A stretch of 64,000 bases of DNA from positions 15,623 through 79,622 of the forward strand of contig CALAAS010000011.1 in assembly GCA_937885015.1 (NCBI GenBank), in the 5' to 3' direction. Source of the stretch: an uncultured Clostridium sp. GTDB taxonomy: Bacteria > Bacillota > Clostridia > Lachnospirales > Lachnospiraceae. The translations under genes were made by a program, and so were the position numbers. The notes below the pieces were generated by a model, which worked only from the letters and a program-made list of their open reading frames with translations, ran no database searches and was not told the DNA's origin. Below, one piece after another: positions 42,757-51,056 of the stretch (the stretch's first letter is position 1; each line of letters begins with the position of its first letter).

Positions 42757-43277
42757 AAAAATTAGAAGAGTATGTGAGAAGTATCCCGGACTTTCCGGAA
42801 CCGGGCATTATTTTCCGGGATGTTACGACTATCCTGCAGGATCCGGATGGCCTTTGTCTGGCCATTGATGGAATCCGGAAAGCTCTGGATGGGTTGGAGT
42901 TTGATGTGGTAGTAGGGCCGGAGTCCCGGGGTTTTATTTTTGGCGTACCGGTGGCTTATGCGATGCATAAGGGTTTTGTTCCCATCCGAAAAAAAGGAAA
43001 ACTGCCCTGCGAGACCGTTTCTGTCAGCTATGACCTGGAGTACGGCAGCGCAGAACTGGAAATCCATGCAGATGCCATTCGGCCTGGACAGAAGGTAGTA
43101 GTGATCGATGATCTGATTGCCACCGGAGGGACAACGGAGGCGATTATCAAGCTGATTGAGAAGCTGGGGGGCGAAGTAGTAAAGCTCTGTTTCGTCATGG
43201 AGCTGGCCGGATTAAATGGACGGAAGAAACTTAGGGATTATCCGGTAGAGTCCCTGATTATTTACGAGGGAAAGTAA
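42753..43277 (+). CDS. apt: Adenine phosphoribosyltransferase
   Basis: A 174-residue enzyme making AMP from adenine and PRPP. Seen: 'SIPDFPEPGIIFRDVTTIL', 'VVVGPESRGFIFGVPVAYAM', the conserved loop 'IRKKGKLPCETVSVSYDLEYG', and the PRPP motif VVVIDDLIATGGTTEA. The start is a GTG overlapping the yfhO stop by 4 bases with AAGGAGA upstream; the earlier ATG at 42702 lies inside yfhO and is unlikely. In Firmicutes apt commonly precedes rel, as here, linking purine salvage with alarmone metabolism. A terminator follows. Confidence 0.95.
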   Translation: MKKLEEYVRSIPDFPEPGIIFRDVTTILQDPDGLCLAIDGIRKALDGLEFDVVVGPESRGFIFGVPVAYAMHKGFVPIRKKGKLPCETVSVSYDLEYGSAELEIHADAIRPGQKVVVIDDLIATGGTTEAIIKLIEKLGGEVVKLCFVMELAGLNGRKKLRDYPVESLIIYEGK

Positions 43278-43291
43278 AAGGAAGCGCAGAT

Positions 43292-43336
43292 GAGAGGACG
43301 CCGCGGGGCAAAACCCTTTGCGGCGCCCTCTTTTTC
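43292..43336 (+). terminator. Terminator after apt
   Basis: A GC-rich stem built from GAGG, CGCCGC and GGG (43293-43307) pairs with CCC, GCGGCG and CCTC (ending at 43330), followed by TTTTT. Confidence 0.85.
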
Positions 43337-43346
43337 CATATAGTGA

Positions 43347-43375
43347 TTGCATTTTCTGTTAAAAATATTTATAAT
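43347..43375 (+). promoter_or_regulatory. Promoter of rel
   Basis: TTGCAT (43347-43352) and TATAAT (43370-43375) are 17 bases apart. The site lies downstream of an in-frame ATG at 43343, which rules that codon out as the start from this promoter. Confidence 0.7.
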
Positions 43376-43438
43376 GGTAAGTATTATTTTATGAAGGGTA
43401 ATTCTGGGTCAAAGTATGTCCAAGGTCGGGAGGCATAT

Positions 43439-45724
43439 ATGGGAAGTTTGGATAAGATGAAAAAACTGGATCAGGAGATAGAGGCGCCGGCGGATTTTAC
43501 CAGTCCGGAGGTTCTGTATCAGGAGCTGGTGGCGGCAATTCGCAAATACCATCCATCGGATGATATCAGTATGATTGAAAAAGCGTATGAGATTGCGAGG
43601 GATGCTCATAAGGATCAGAAACGCAAGTCCGGAGAGCCGTATATTATTCATCCGCTTTGTGTTGCCATTATTCTGGCGGATCTGGAGCTGGATAAGGAGA
43701 CGATCATTGCCGGAATTCTTCACGATGTGGTAGAGGATACGGTCATGACGGAGGAAGAATTGACGGCTGTATTTGGAGAAGAAGTGGCGCTTCTGGTGGA
43801 CGGGGTTACCAAACTGACCCAGATTTCCTGGTCCATGGACAAGGTGGAGATTCAGGCGGAAAATCTGCGAAAGATGTTTCTGGCCATGGCGAAGGATATC
43901 CGCGTGATCCTGATCAAGCTGGCAGACCGCCTTCACAATATGCGTACCCTGCAGTATATGAAGCCGGAGAAGCAGAAAGAAAAGGCCCGGGAAACTATGG
44001 ATATCTATGCTCCCATTGCGGACCGGCTGGGTATTTCCAAGATTAAGACGGAGCTGGATGATCTGTCTTTAAAATATCTGGAGCCGGAGGTTTACTATGA
44101 TCTGGCTGAAAAGATTGCGCTGCGAAAAGGGGCCAGGGAGGCCTTTGTACAGGGGATTGTGGATGAGGTCAGAAAGCATATGTCCGATGCTGGCATTGAG
44201 GCCAAGGTGGACGGTCGTGTTAAGCATTTTTTCAGCATTTATAAGAAGATGGTCAACCAGGACAAGACGTTGGAGCAGATCTATGATCTGTTTGCCGTTC
44301 GGATCATCGTGGAGACGGTAAAAGACTGTTATGCGGCGCTGGGTGTGATTCATGAGATGTACAAGCCGATTCCCGGTCGTTTTAAGGACTATATTGCTAT
44401 GCCGAAACCCAATATGTATCAGTCTCTCCACACGACTCTGATTGGAAACAGCGGACAGCCTTTCGAGATTCAGATCCGGACCTACGAGATGCACCGGACG
44501 GCAGAGTATGGAATCGCGGCCCATTGGAAATACAAAGAGAGCGGAAGCAGCAAGGCAGCCATAGACAGTGCGGAGGCCAAGCTTTCCTGGCTGCGCCAGA
44601 TTCTGGAGTGGCAGCGGGACATGTCGGATAATAAAGAATTTTTGAGCCTTTTGAAGAGTGACCTGGATCTTTTTACGGACAGCGTTTACTGTTTTACCCC
44701 GACCGGAGACGTGAAGAACCTGCCCAGCGGCTCGACGCCCATTGACTTTGCCTATGCCATTCACAGTGCTGTGGGAAATAAGATGGTGGGGGCCCGAGTC
44801 AACGGAAAGCTGGTCAACATTGATTACGTCATTCAGAACGGCGACCGGATTGAGATTATTACATCGCAGAACTCCAAGGGGCCGAGCCGGGACTGGCTGA
44901 AGCTGGTGCGCAGCACCCAGGCCAAAAATAAGATCAATCAGTGGTTTAAGACGGAACTGAAAGAGGACAATATCCTGCGGGGCCGCGACCTCATCGATAA
45001 ATATTGCCGCGCCAAGGGCATCAATTTTCCAGATATCAATAAGCCGGAATACATGGAAAAGGTCATGAAGCGGTATGCGTACAAGGATTGGGATTCGGTG
45101 CTGGCATCCATTGGTCACGGAGGCCTGAAGGAAGGCCAGGTCATCAATAAGATGCTGGAGGAGCGCAATAAAAAGCTGAAAAAGGAAGCGACGGATGCAA
45201 CGATTCTGGACAACATGGCCAGCGAGGGAAACAAGGTTCCGGTTATTGCGGCCGGAAAGTCCCAGAGCGGGATTGTGGTCAAGGGAATCCATGATCTGGC
45301 TGTCCGTTTTTCCAAGTGCTGCAGTCCAGTTCCTGGCGATGAGATTGTGGGATTTGTGACGAGAGGACGCGGCATTTCCATTCACCGGACAGACTGTATC
45401 AATGTAATCAACCTTCCGGAGGAAGAGCGGGTGCGCCTGATTGATGCGGAGTGGCAGCAGCCGGAGGTTCTGACAGGGAAGGAAAAATATTCCACGGAGA
45501 TCAAAATTTATGCCAATAACCGGATCGGCATGTTCGTGGATATCTCCAAGGTATTTACGGAACGCCAGATTGATATTACCTCCATGAATGTCCGGACCAG
45601 CAAGCAGGGGAAGGCTACGATTATGATGACCTTTGATATCCACGGAATTGAGGAATTGAATCGATTATCAGATAAATTAAGACAGATTGAGGGAGTGCTT
45701 GATATTGAGAGAACGGCTGGTTAG
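43439..45724 (+). CDS. rel: Bifunctional (p)ppGpp synthetase/hydrolase Rel
   Basis: A 761-residue long RSH protein. Domains: HD hydrolase (about 40-195; 'YIIHPLCVAIILADLELD', 'GILHDVVEDT', 'KLADRLHNMRTL'), synthetase (about 240-370; 'YKPIPGRFKDYIAMPKPNMY', 'PFEIQIRTYEMHRTAEYGIA'), TGS (about 410-470; 'VYCFTPTGDVKNLPSGSTPI'), a Cys-containing zinc-finger region (FSKCCSPVPGDEIVGFVTRG) and C-terminal ACT ('EIKIYANNRIGMFVDISKVF'). The HD residues are intact, so it should make and degrade alarmone. ATG 43439 follows GGGAGG. Two single-domain synthetases lie elsewhere in the window. Confidence 0.96.
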   Translation: MGSLDKMKKLDQEIEAPADFTSPEVLYQELVAAIRKYHPSDDISMIEKAYEIARDAHKDQKRKSGEPYIIHPLCVAIILADLELDKETIIAGILHDVVEDTVMTEEELTAVFGEEVALLVDGVTKLTQISWSMDKVEIQAENLRKMFLAMAKDIRVILIKLADRLHNMRTLQYMKPEKQKEKARETMDIYAPIADRLGISKIKTELDDLSLKYLEPEVYYDLAEKIALRKGAREAFVQGIVDEVRKHMSDAGIEAKVDGRVKHFFSIYKKMVNQDKTLEQIYDLFAVRIIVETVKDCYAALGVIHEMYKPIPGRFKDYIAMPKPNMYQSLHTTLIGNSGQPFEIQIRTYEMHRTAEYGIAAHWKYKESGSSKAAIDSAEAKLSWLRQILEWQRDMSDNKEFLSLLKSDLDLFTDSVYCFTPTGDVKNLPSGSTPIDFAYAIHSAVGNKMVGARVNGKLVNIDYVIQNGDRIEIITSQNSKGPSRDWLKLVRSTQAKNKINQWFKTELKEDNILRGRDLIDKYCRAKGINFPDINKPEYMEKVMKRYAYKDWDSVLASIGHGGLKEGQVINKMLEERNKKLKKEATDATILDNMASEGNKVPVIAAGKSQSGIVVKGIHDLAVRFSKCCSPVPGDEIVGFVTRGRGISIHRTDCINVINLPEEERVRLIDAEWQQPEVLTGKEKYSTEIKIYANNRIGMFVDISKVFTERQIDITSMNVRTSKQGKATIMMTFDIHGIEELNRLSDKLRQIEGVLDIERTAG

Positions 45725-45735
45725 GCCGTTCTCTC
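45707..45735 (+). terminator. Hairpin spanning the rel stop codon
   Basis: GAGAGAACGGC (45707-45717) and GCCGTTCTCTC (45725-45735) form a perfect 11-base-pair stem with a 7-base loop containing the TAG stop. No strong T run follows, so partial termination or mRNA stabilisation is possible; the next gene starts 20 bases later. Confidence 0.5.
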
Positions 45736-45754
45736 TTACAGACAGGAGGAAAAC

Positions 45755-46399
45755 ATGGAGATAAAACGGTTGGTTGTGGGAATGGTGGAGACGAACTGTT
45801 ACATTGCGGTTCATCCGGAGACGAAGGAGGCAGTCATTGTGGATCCGGGGGATGAGGCCATGCGCATTGAGAGTGCGGTTCGTCAGCTGGGGGCGGAAGT
45901 GAAGGCTGTTCTTCTGACCCACGGACATTTTGACCATATGACAGCGGCGAAGGCCCTGAAGGAGACGTTTCAGGTTCCGGTATATGCCCATCGGGCGGAG
46001 GCGGAGATTCTGGCGGATCCGGCGAAAAATTTGTCTGCCCAGTTTCAGGGGGGCGGCTTCGGGGCGAAGGCAGATGTGCTTCTGGAAGACGGCGATACCT
46101 TTGAGGCGGCAGGGTATACGTTTCGGCTGATTCACACGCCGGGCCATACGGCCGGTTCCTGCTGTTACTATGTGGAAGCAGAAAAGATTCTGTTTTCCGG
46201 AGACACACTTTTTGACGGTTCCTATGGCCGTATTGATTTTCCCACCGGCAATGCCCGACAGATGGTGCGGTCTGTGGCGGAGGTGCTCTTTGATCTTCCG
46301 GACGCGGTAAAGGTTTATCCGGGACACATGGGTTTTACTACCATTGGCGACGAAAAAAAGTATAATCCGCTGGCTGAATACAGGGGGCGCGGTTTATGA
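45755..46399 (+). CDS. MBL-fold metallo-hydrolase (glyoxalase II-like)
   Basis: A 214-residue metallo-beta-lactamase-fold enzyme. Metal ligands are in order: His-x-His-x-Asp-His in 'LTHGHFDHMTAAKAL' (about residues 54-68), 'IHTPGHTAGSCCYYV' (third His), 'LFSGDTLFDGSYGRIDFPTG' (Asp) and 'VYPGHMGFTTIG' (last His). The family is commonly called hydroxyacylglutathione hydrolase-like, but clostridia rarely make glutathione, so the true substrate is uncertain. GACAGGAGG precedes the ATG. The stop overlaps hemZ by 4 bases. Confidence 0.88.
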   Translation: MEIKRLVVGMVETNCYIAVHPETKEAVIVDPGDEAMRIESAVRQLGAEVKAVLLTHGHFDHMTAAKALKETFQVPVYAHRAEAEILADPAKNLSAQFQGGGFGAKADVLLEDGDTFEAAGYTFRLIHTPGHTAGSCCYYVEAEKILFSGDTLFDGSYGRIDFPTGNARQMVRSVAEVLFDLPDAVKVYPGHMGFTTIGDEKKYNPLAEYRGRGL

Positions 46400-47847
46400 T
46401 AGCAATTCTTTTAAATGACAATTCATTTGAACAGGATATCCGGGAGCTTCTTATGGCCTTTTATCCTGGGGAAACGTTTACACACCGGGAGGACGAGGCA
46501 AAGGATGCGGCGTTTCTGGTGCGGGGAGAGCGGGAGGGCGATACATTTTCGCTTTCTCTGGAGCCGGGAAAAGGAACGGAGGGAGATGTTCATTTTTCCC
46601 TGATAAAACCTGACTTTTCCAGCCGTATTGCGGCGAAAAACGCCATTAAGCAGTCCCTCTACCGCCTTCTTTCCGCTCAGACCGGAAAGAAGCTGCCCTG
46701 GGGAACTCTGACCGGGATTCGTCCCACCAAGATTGCCCTGACCCGTCTGGAGGAAGGGCAGGATGCCGGTCAGATCCGCGATTATATGAAGGAGACCTAT
46801 TTTGCCAGTGAAGAGAAAATCCGTTTAAGCCTTTCTGTGGCAGAGCGGGAAAAAAGGCTTCTGGAAGGGATTTCTCCGGAAGACAGCTACAGCCTTTATG
46901 TGGGGATCCCGTTCTGCCCCACCACGTGCCTCTACTGTTCCTTTACTTCCTTTCCCATTGGAAAATGGGAGGGGAAGATGCGGCTTTATCTGGATGCGCT
47001 GTTTCGGGAACTGGCGTACGTGGCGGAACGGATGAAAGGTAAGAAGCTGACGTCGGTGTATTTCGGAGGAGGAACGCCCACTTCACTGAATGCCGGGGAT
47101 CTGGATGATCTGATTGGCCGGGTAAAGGAACTTTTTCCGGTGGAGAAGGCCCGGGAGTTTACGGTGGAAGCCGGCCGTCCTGACAGCATTACCAGAGAGA
47201 AGCTGGAGGTTTTGAGAAAACATGGAGTTACGCGGATTTCCATCAATCCGCAGACCATGAAGCAGGAGACGCTGGATTTAATTGGCCGGCGTCACACCGT
47301 GGAACAGGTAAAAGAGATGTTCCATCTGGCCAGAGAACTGGGATTTGACAATATCAATATGGATCTGATTGTGGGACTTCCGGAGGAGACGATGGAGGAT
47401 GTGGGCCGGACGATGGAAGAGATCCGGGAACTGGGGCCTGACAGCGTGACGGTGCATTCTCTGGCCATTAAGCGTGCGGCCAGGCTGAATATTTATAAAG
47501 AACGCTATGGCGATTTAAAGATTGTAAATACGCAGGAAATGATTGACCTGACCGCACAGATTGCCAGAGAAATGGGCCTGTTTCCCTATTATTTATACCG
47601 TCAGAAAAATATGGCCGGAAATTTTGAAAATGTGGGGTATGCGGCCCCAGGTCGGGAATGCCTCTACAATATTTTGATTATGGAAGAGAAGCAGACCATC
47701 GCAGCATGTGGTGCGGGAACGACCACCAAGGTATATTTCCCGGAAGAAAACCGCATTGAGCGGGCGGAAAATGTGAAAGAGGTAGAGCAGTATATTGCGC
47801 GGATCGACGAGATGATCGGGCGCAAGGAGAGGCTTCTGGCACCATAG
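46396..47847 (+). CDS. hemZ: Radical SAM coproporphyrinogen dehydrogenase HemZ
   Basis: A 483-residue radical SAM protein. An N-terminal domain of about 160 residues specific to HemZ (LPWGTLTGIRPTKIALTRLE) precedes the iron-sulfur binding Cys174-x3-Cys178-x2-Cys181 in 'PFCPTTCLYCSFTSFPIG'. Further HemN-like motifs are 'SVYFGGGTPTSLNAGDLDD', 'EFTVEAGRPDSIT' and 'GFDNINMDLIVGLPEET'. Predicted role is anaerobic oxidation of coproporphyrinogen III, but clostridial members often lack a haem pathway, so another role is possible. It lies in the conserved order rel-MBL-hemZ-hisS. Confidence 0.92.
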   Translation: MIAILLNDNSFEQDIRELLMAFYPGETFTHREDEAKDAAFLVRGEREGDTFSLSLEPGKGTEGDVHFSLIKPDFSSRIAAKNAIKQSLYRLLSAQTGKKLPWGTLTGIRPTKIALTRLEEGQDAGQIRDYMKETYFASEEKIRLSLSVAEREKRLLEGISPEDSYSLYVGIPFCPTTCLYCSFTSFPIGKWEGKMRLYLDALFRELAYVAERMKGKKLTSVYFGGGTPTSLNAGDLDDLIGRVKELFPVEKAREFTVEAGRPDSITREKLEVLRKHGVTRISINPQTMKQETLDLIGRRHTVEQVKEMFHLARELGFDNINMDLIVGLPEETMEDVGRTMEEIRELGPDSVTVHSLAIKRAARLNIYKERYGDLKIVNTQEMIDLTAQIAREMGLFPYYLYRQKNMAGNFENVGYAAPGRECLYNILIMEEKQTIAACGAGTTTKVYFPEENRIERAENVKEVEQYIARIDEMIGRKERLLAP

Positions 47848-47869
47848 AAAACCGCCTGGGAAAAAGGAC

Positions 47870-47897
47870 TTGCAAATTCGGGAATGTCTGCTAGTAT
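47870..47897 (+). promoter_or_regulatory. Promoter of hisS-aspS
   Basis: TTGCAA (47870-47875) and TAGTAT (47892-47897) with a 16-base spacer. The leader is about 30 bases, too short for a T-box. Confidence 0.6.
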
Positions 47898-47933
47898 GAA
47901 AGAAAAAGGTAAAAAGTAAGGAGTTTTTAGCGT

Positions 47934-49196
47934 ATGGCTTTAAAAAAGAAACCGGTAACCGGAATGAAGGATATTCTTCCGGCAGAGATGGAAATCCGGG
48001 ATTATGTGCTCAATATTATTAAGGATACGTATCGGGGGTACGGCTTCAGTGCCATTGAAACCCCCTGTGTGGAACATATTGAAAACCTCACCAGCAAACA
48101 GGGCGGGGATAATGAAAAGCTGATTTTCAAGATTTTAAAGCGCGGGGAAAAGCTGAATCTGGAGACAGCACAGACCGAGACGGATCTGGTGGACGGCGGT
48201 CTCCGCTATGATTTGACCCTGCCGCTGTGCCGCTACTATTCCAACAATGCGGCCAATCTTCCGTCGCCTTTTAAGGCGCTTCAGATTGGAAGCGTATGGA
48301 GAGCGGATCGTCCCCAGAAGGGGCGGTTCCGCCAGTTTGTTCAGTGCGACATTGATATTCTGGGCGATGCCACCAATCTGGCAGAGATTGAAGAGATTCT
48401 GGCCCTTACCACGGCGCTGAAGCGCATCTGTCCCGACAAGGCCTATACAGTCCGTGTCAATGACCGTGCAATTTTAAAGGGAATGACGGATTACAGCGGA
48501 TTTCCGGAGGATAAAACGGATCAGGTATTTATTATTCTCGATAAGATGGATAAGATCGGCCTTTCCGGTGTGAAGGAGGAACTGCTGGCAGAAGGATATG
48601 CAGAGGAGGCGGTGGAGAAGTACACCGGCCTTCTGGCAGAGCTGGGGACAGATGCAGAGAGTGTGCGCCGTCTGGGCGAGAAGCTCTCCGGTGTGATGGA
48701 TCCGGCCCGGGCAGAAAACCTGGCGGTTATTATGGATACAGTGTCTCAGGTAGCAGATATTGAATTTGGATTGGAATTCGATGCTACGCTGGTACGCGGT
48801 ATGGGATATTATACGGGAACGATTTTTGAGGTGGCCATGGAGGGTTTCGGCGGTTCCGTGGCAGGCGGCGGCCGGTATGATAAGCTGATCGGTAAATTTA
48901 CGGGGACAGACACGCCGGCCTGCGGATTTTCCATCGGCTTTGAGCGAATCATCACGATCCTCATGGACAGCGGCTTTAAGGTGCCTTCCGCTTCCGGGAA
49001 AAAAGCGTTCCTTTATGAGAAGGGATTGAGCGGCGAAGCTTTCCGGGAGGTTCTGAAAAAAGCCCAGGAAGAACGGAAAAAGGGGACTAGGGTGGCTGTG
49101 TCCCAGATGAACAAAAATAAGAAATTCCAGAAGGAGCAGCTTCAGAAAGAGGGTTACGAGGAGATTGTGGAATTTTATCGCGACAGCCTGAAATAA
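47934..49196 (+). CDS. hisS: Histidyl-tRNA synthetase
   Basis: A 420-residue class II aminoacyl-tRNA synthetase. Seen: 'VTGMKDILPAEMEIRDYVLN' at the start, motif 1 with 'GFSAIETPCVEHIENL', motif 2 in 'FKALQIGSVWRADRPQKGRF' with 'RQFVQCDIDILG', the histidine-specific 'LVRGMGYYTGTIFEVAM', and motif 3 'PACGFSIGFERI'. The C-terminal anticodon-binding domain (about 325-420) is complete. GTAAGGAG precedes the ATG. aspS follows after 28 bases, the usual hisS-aspS pair of Firmicutes. Confidence 0.96.
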   Translation: MALKKKPVTGMKDILPAEMEIRDYVLNIIKDTYRGYGFSAIETPCVEHIENLTSKQGGDNEKLIFKILKRGEKLNLETAQTETDLVDGGLRYDLTLPLCRYYSNNAANLPSPFKALQIGSVWRADRPQKGRFRQFVQCDIDILGDATNLAEIEEILALTTALKRICPDKAYTVRVNDRAILKGMTDYSGFPEDKTDQVFIILDKMDKIGLSGVKEELLAEGYAEEAVEKYTGLLAELGTDAESVRRLGEKLSGVMDPARAENLAVIMDTVSQVADIEFGLEFDATLVRGMGYYTGTIFEVAMEGFGGSVAGGGRYDKLIGKFTGTDTPACGFSIGFERIITILMDSGFKVPSASGKKAFLYEKGLSGEAFREVLKKAQEERKKGTRVAVSQMNKNKKFQKEQLQKEGYEEIVEFYRDSLK

Positions 49197-49224
49197 GTAT
49201 AAATTAACGAAGGAGAGAAGTATC

Positions 49225-51027
49225 ATGGCAGAATCAATGGCAGGACTGAAACGTTCCCATCGCTGTACGGAGCTTGGAACCGCCAATATTGGCGAAGAAG
49301 TAACCGTCATGGGATGGGTTCAGAAAAGCAGAAATAAAGGTGGTATTATTTTCGTGGATCTCCGGGACAGAACCGGAATCCTGCAGCTGATTTTTGAGGA
49401 GTCCGACTGCGGAGCAGAGAATTTTGAAAAGGCGGAGAAATTAAGAAGTGAATTCGTTATCGCCGTAACCGGCCGGGTGGAGGCCCGCTCTGGAGCGGTA
49501 AATGAAAACCTGAAGACGGGTGCCATTGAGGTGCGTGCAAAATTACTTCGTATTTTATCGGAGTCAGAAACTCCTCCGTTCCATATTGAGGAGAATTCCA
49601 AAACCAAGGAAGAGCTGCGTCTGAAATACCGATATCTTGACCTGAGACGCCCGGATCTGCAGCGTAATCTCATGACCCGCAGCCGCGTGGCGATTCTGAC
49701 CCGTGCTTTTCTGGCAGAAGAAGGCTTTCTGGAGATTGAGACGCCGACTCTCATTAAGAGTACGCCGGAGGGAGCCAGAGACTATCTGGTGCCCAGCCGC
49801 GTGCATCCCGGCAGCTTTTATGCACTGCCCCAGTCGCCGCAGCTTCTGAAGCAGCTTCTGATGTGTTCTGGTTATGACCGGTATTTTCAGCTGGCAAGAT
49901 GCTACCGGGATGAGGATCTGAGAGCAGACCGTCAGCCGGAGTTTACCCAGATTGATATGGAGCTGTCCTTTGTGGATGTGGACGACGTACTGGATGTCAA
50001 TGAGCGCCTGTTGAAGAAGCTGTTTAAAGAAATCTGCAACTATGACCTGCAGCTTCCGATCCGGCGGATGACCTGGCGGGAGGCCATGGATCGCTTTGGT
50101 TCCGATAAGCCGGATCTGCGTTTCGGTATGGAACTTAAAAATGTATCAGATGTGGTAAAGGACTGCGGGTTTGTGGTGTTTAAGAGCGCGCTGGAAAACG
50201 GCGGCTCTGTGCGTGGTATCAACGCAGAGGGCCAGGGAACCATGCCAAGAAAGAAGATTGATGCGCTGGTGGAGTATGCCAAGGGCTTTGGGGCGAAGGG
50301 ACTGGCATACCTGGCGATTCAGGAGGACGGAAGCTATAAATGTTCCTTTGCCAAATTTATGAGTCAGGAGGAGCTGGATGCCCTGGCAGCGGCCATGGAC
50401 GGAAAACCTGGAGACCTTCTGCTGTTTGCGGCGGATAAGGATAAGGTTGTATTTGATGTTCTTGGAAATCTCCGTCTGGAGTTGGCAAGACAGCTGGATC
50501 TTTTAAAGAAGGATGACTTCCAGTTCCTGTGGGTAACGGAATTCCCGCTTCTGGAGTACTCAGAAGAGGAAGACCGGTATGTGGCCATGCACCATCCCTT
50601 TACCATGCCCATGGAGGAGGATCTTCCGCTTCTTGATACAGATCCCGGAAAAGTGCGGGCAAAAGCCTACGATATTGTTCTCAACGGCACGGAGATGGGC
50701 GGAGGATCCGTTCGAATCCACCAGAGCGATATCCAGTCCAGAATGTTTGAGGTTCTTGGCTTTACGAAGGAGAAGGCCCAGGAGCAGTTTGGATTCCTTC
50801 TGGATGCTTTCAAATACGGTGTTCCGCCTCACGCAGGTCTGGCTTACGGCCTGGATCGTATGGTTATGCTGATGGTGGGAGCAGACAGCATCCGTGACGT
50901 AATCGCCTTCCCGAAGGTAAAGGATGCGTCCTGTCTGATGATGGAGGCACCGGCGCCGGTGGATGAAAAACAGCTGACAGAGCTTTCGATCGGAGTGATG
51001 GAACCGGAGGAAACCGATCAGGAATAA
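49225..51027 (+). CDS. aspS: Aspartyl-tRNA synthetase, bacterial type
   Basis: A 600-residue class IIb synthetase. Domains: N-terminal OB-fold anticodon-binding (about 1-110; 'VTVMGWVQKSRNKGGIIFVD'), catalytic core (motif 1 near 'FLAEEGFLEIETPTLIKSTP', flipping loop 'FYALPQSPQLLKQLLM', motif 2 'RCYRDEDLRADRQPEFTQID'), the bacterial GAD insertion (about 285-415) and motif 3 ('PPHAGLAYGLDRMVMLMVG'). Length is normal. Whether it also charges tRNA-Asn (non-discriminating) cannot be settled from this reading. AAGGAGAGAAG precedes the ATG. Confidence 0.96.
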   Translation: MAESMAGLKRSHRCTELGTANIGEEVTVMGWVQKSRNKGGIIFVDLRDRTGILQLIFEESDCGAENFEKAEKLRSEFVIAVTGRVEARSGAVNENLKTGAIEVRAKLLRILSESETPPFHIEENSKTKEELRLKYRYLDLRRPDLQRNLMTRSRVAILTRAFLAEEGFLEIETPTLIKSTPEGARDYLVPSRVHPGSFYALPQSPQLLKQLLMCSGYDRYFQLARCYRDEDLRADRQPEFTQIDMELSFVDVDDVLDVNERLLKKLFKEICNYDLQLPIRRMTWREAMDRFGSDKPDLRFGMELKNVSDVVKDCGFVVFKSALENGGSVRGINAEGQGTMPRKKIDALVEYAKGFGAKGLAYLAIQEDGSYKCSFAKFMSQEELDALAAAMDGKPGDLLLFAADKDKVVFDVLGNLRLELARQLDLLKKDDFQFLWVTEFPLLEYSEEEDRYVAMHHPFTMPMEEDLPLLDTDPGKVRAKAYDIVLNGTEMGGGSVRIHQSDIQSRMFEVLGFTKEKAQEQFGFLLDAFKYGVPPHAGLAYGLDRMVMLMVGADSIRDVIAFPKVKDASCLMMEAPAPVDEKQLTELSIGVMEPEETDQE

Positions 51028-51056
51028 AATACAGATAGATGCAAAGGAGAAAGGAA

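Noticed and set aside
44069..45643. 524-codon open frame on the minus strand inside rel
   Set aside because: It is antisense to a fully conserved RSH gene, has no ribosome site, and its residues (His/Leu/Asn-rich) show no domain. Codon bias of the plus-strand gene explains the open frame.
47848..47933. T-box leader before hisS-aspS
   Set aside because: The leader from the likely promoter is only about 30 bases, with no specifier loop or antiterminator sequence.
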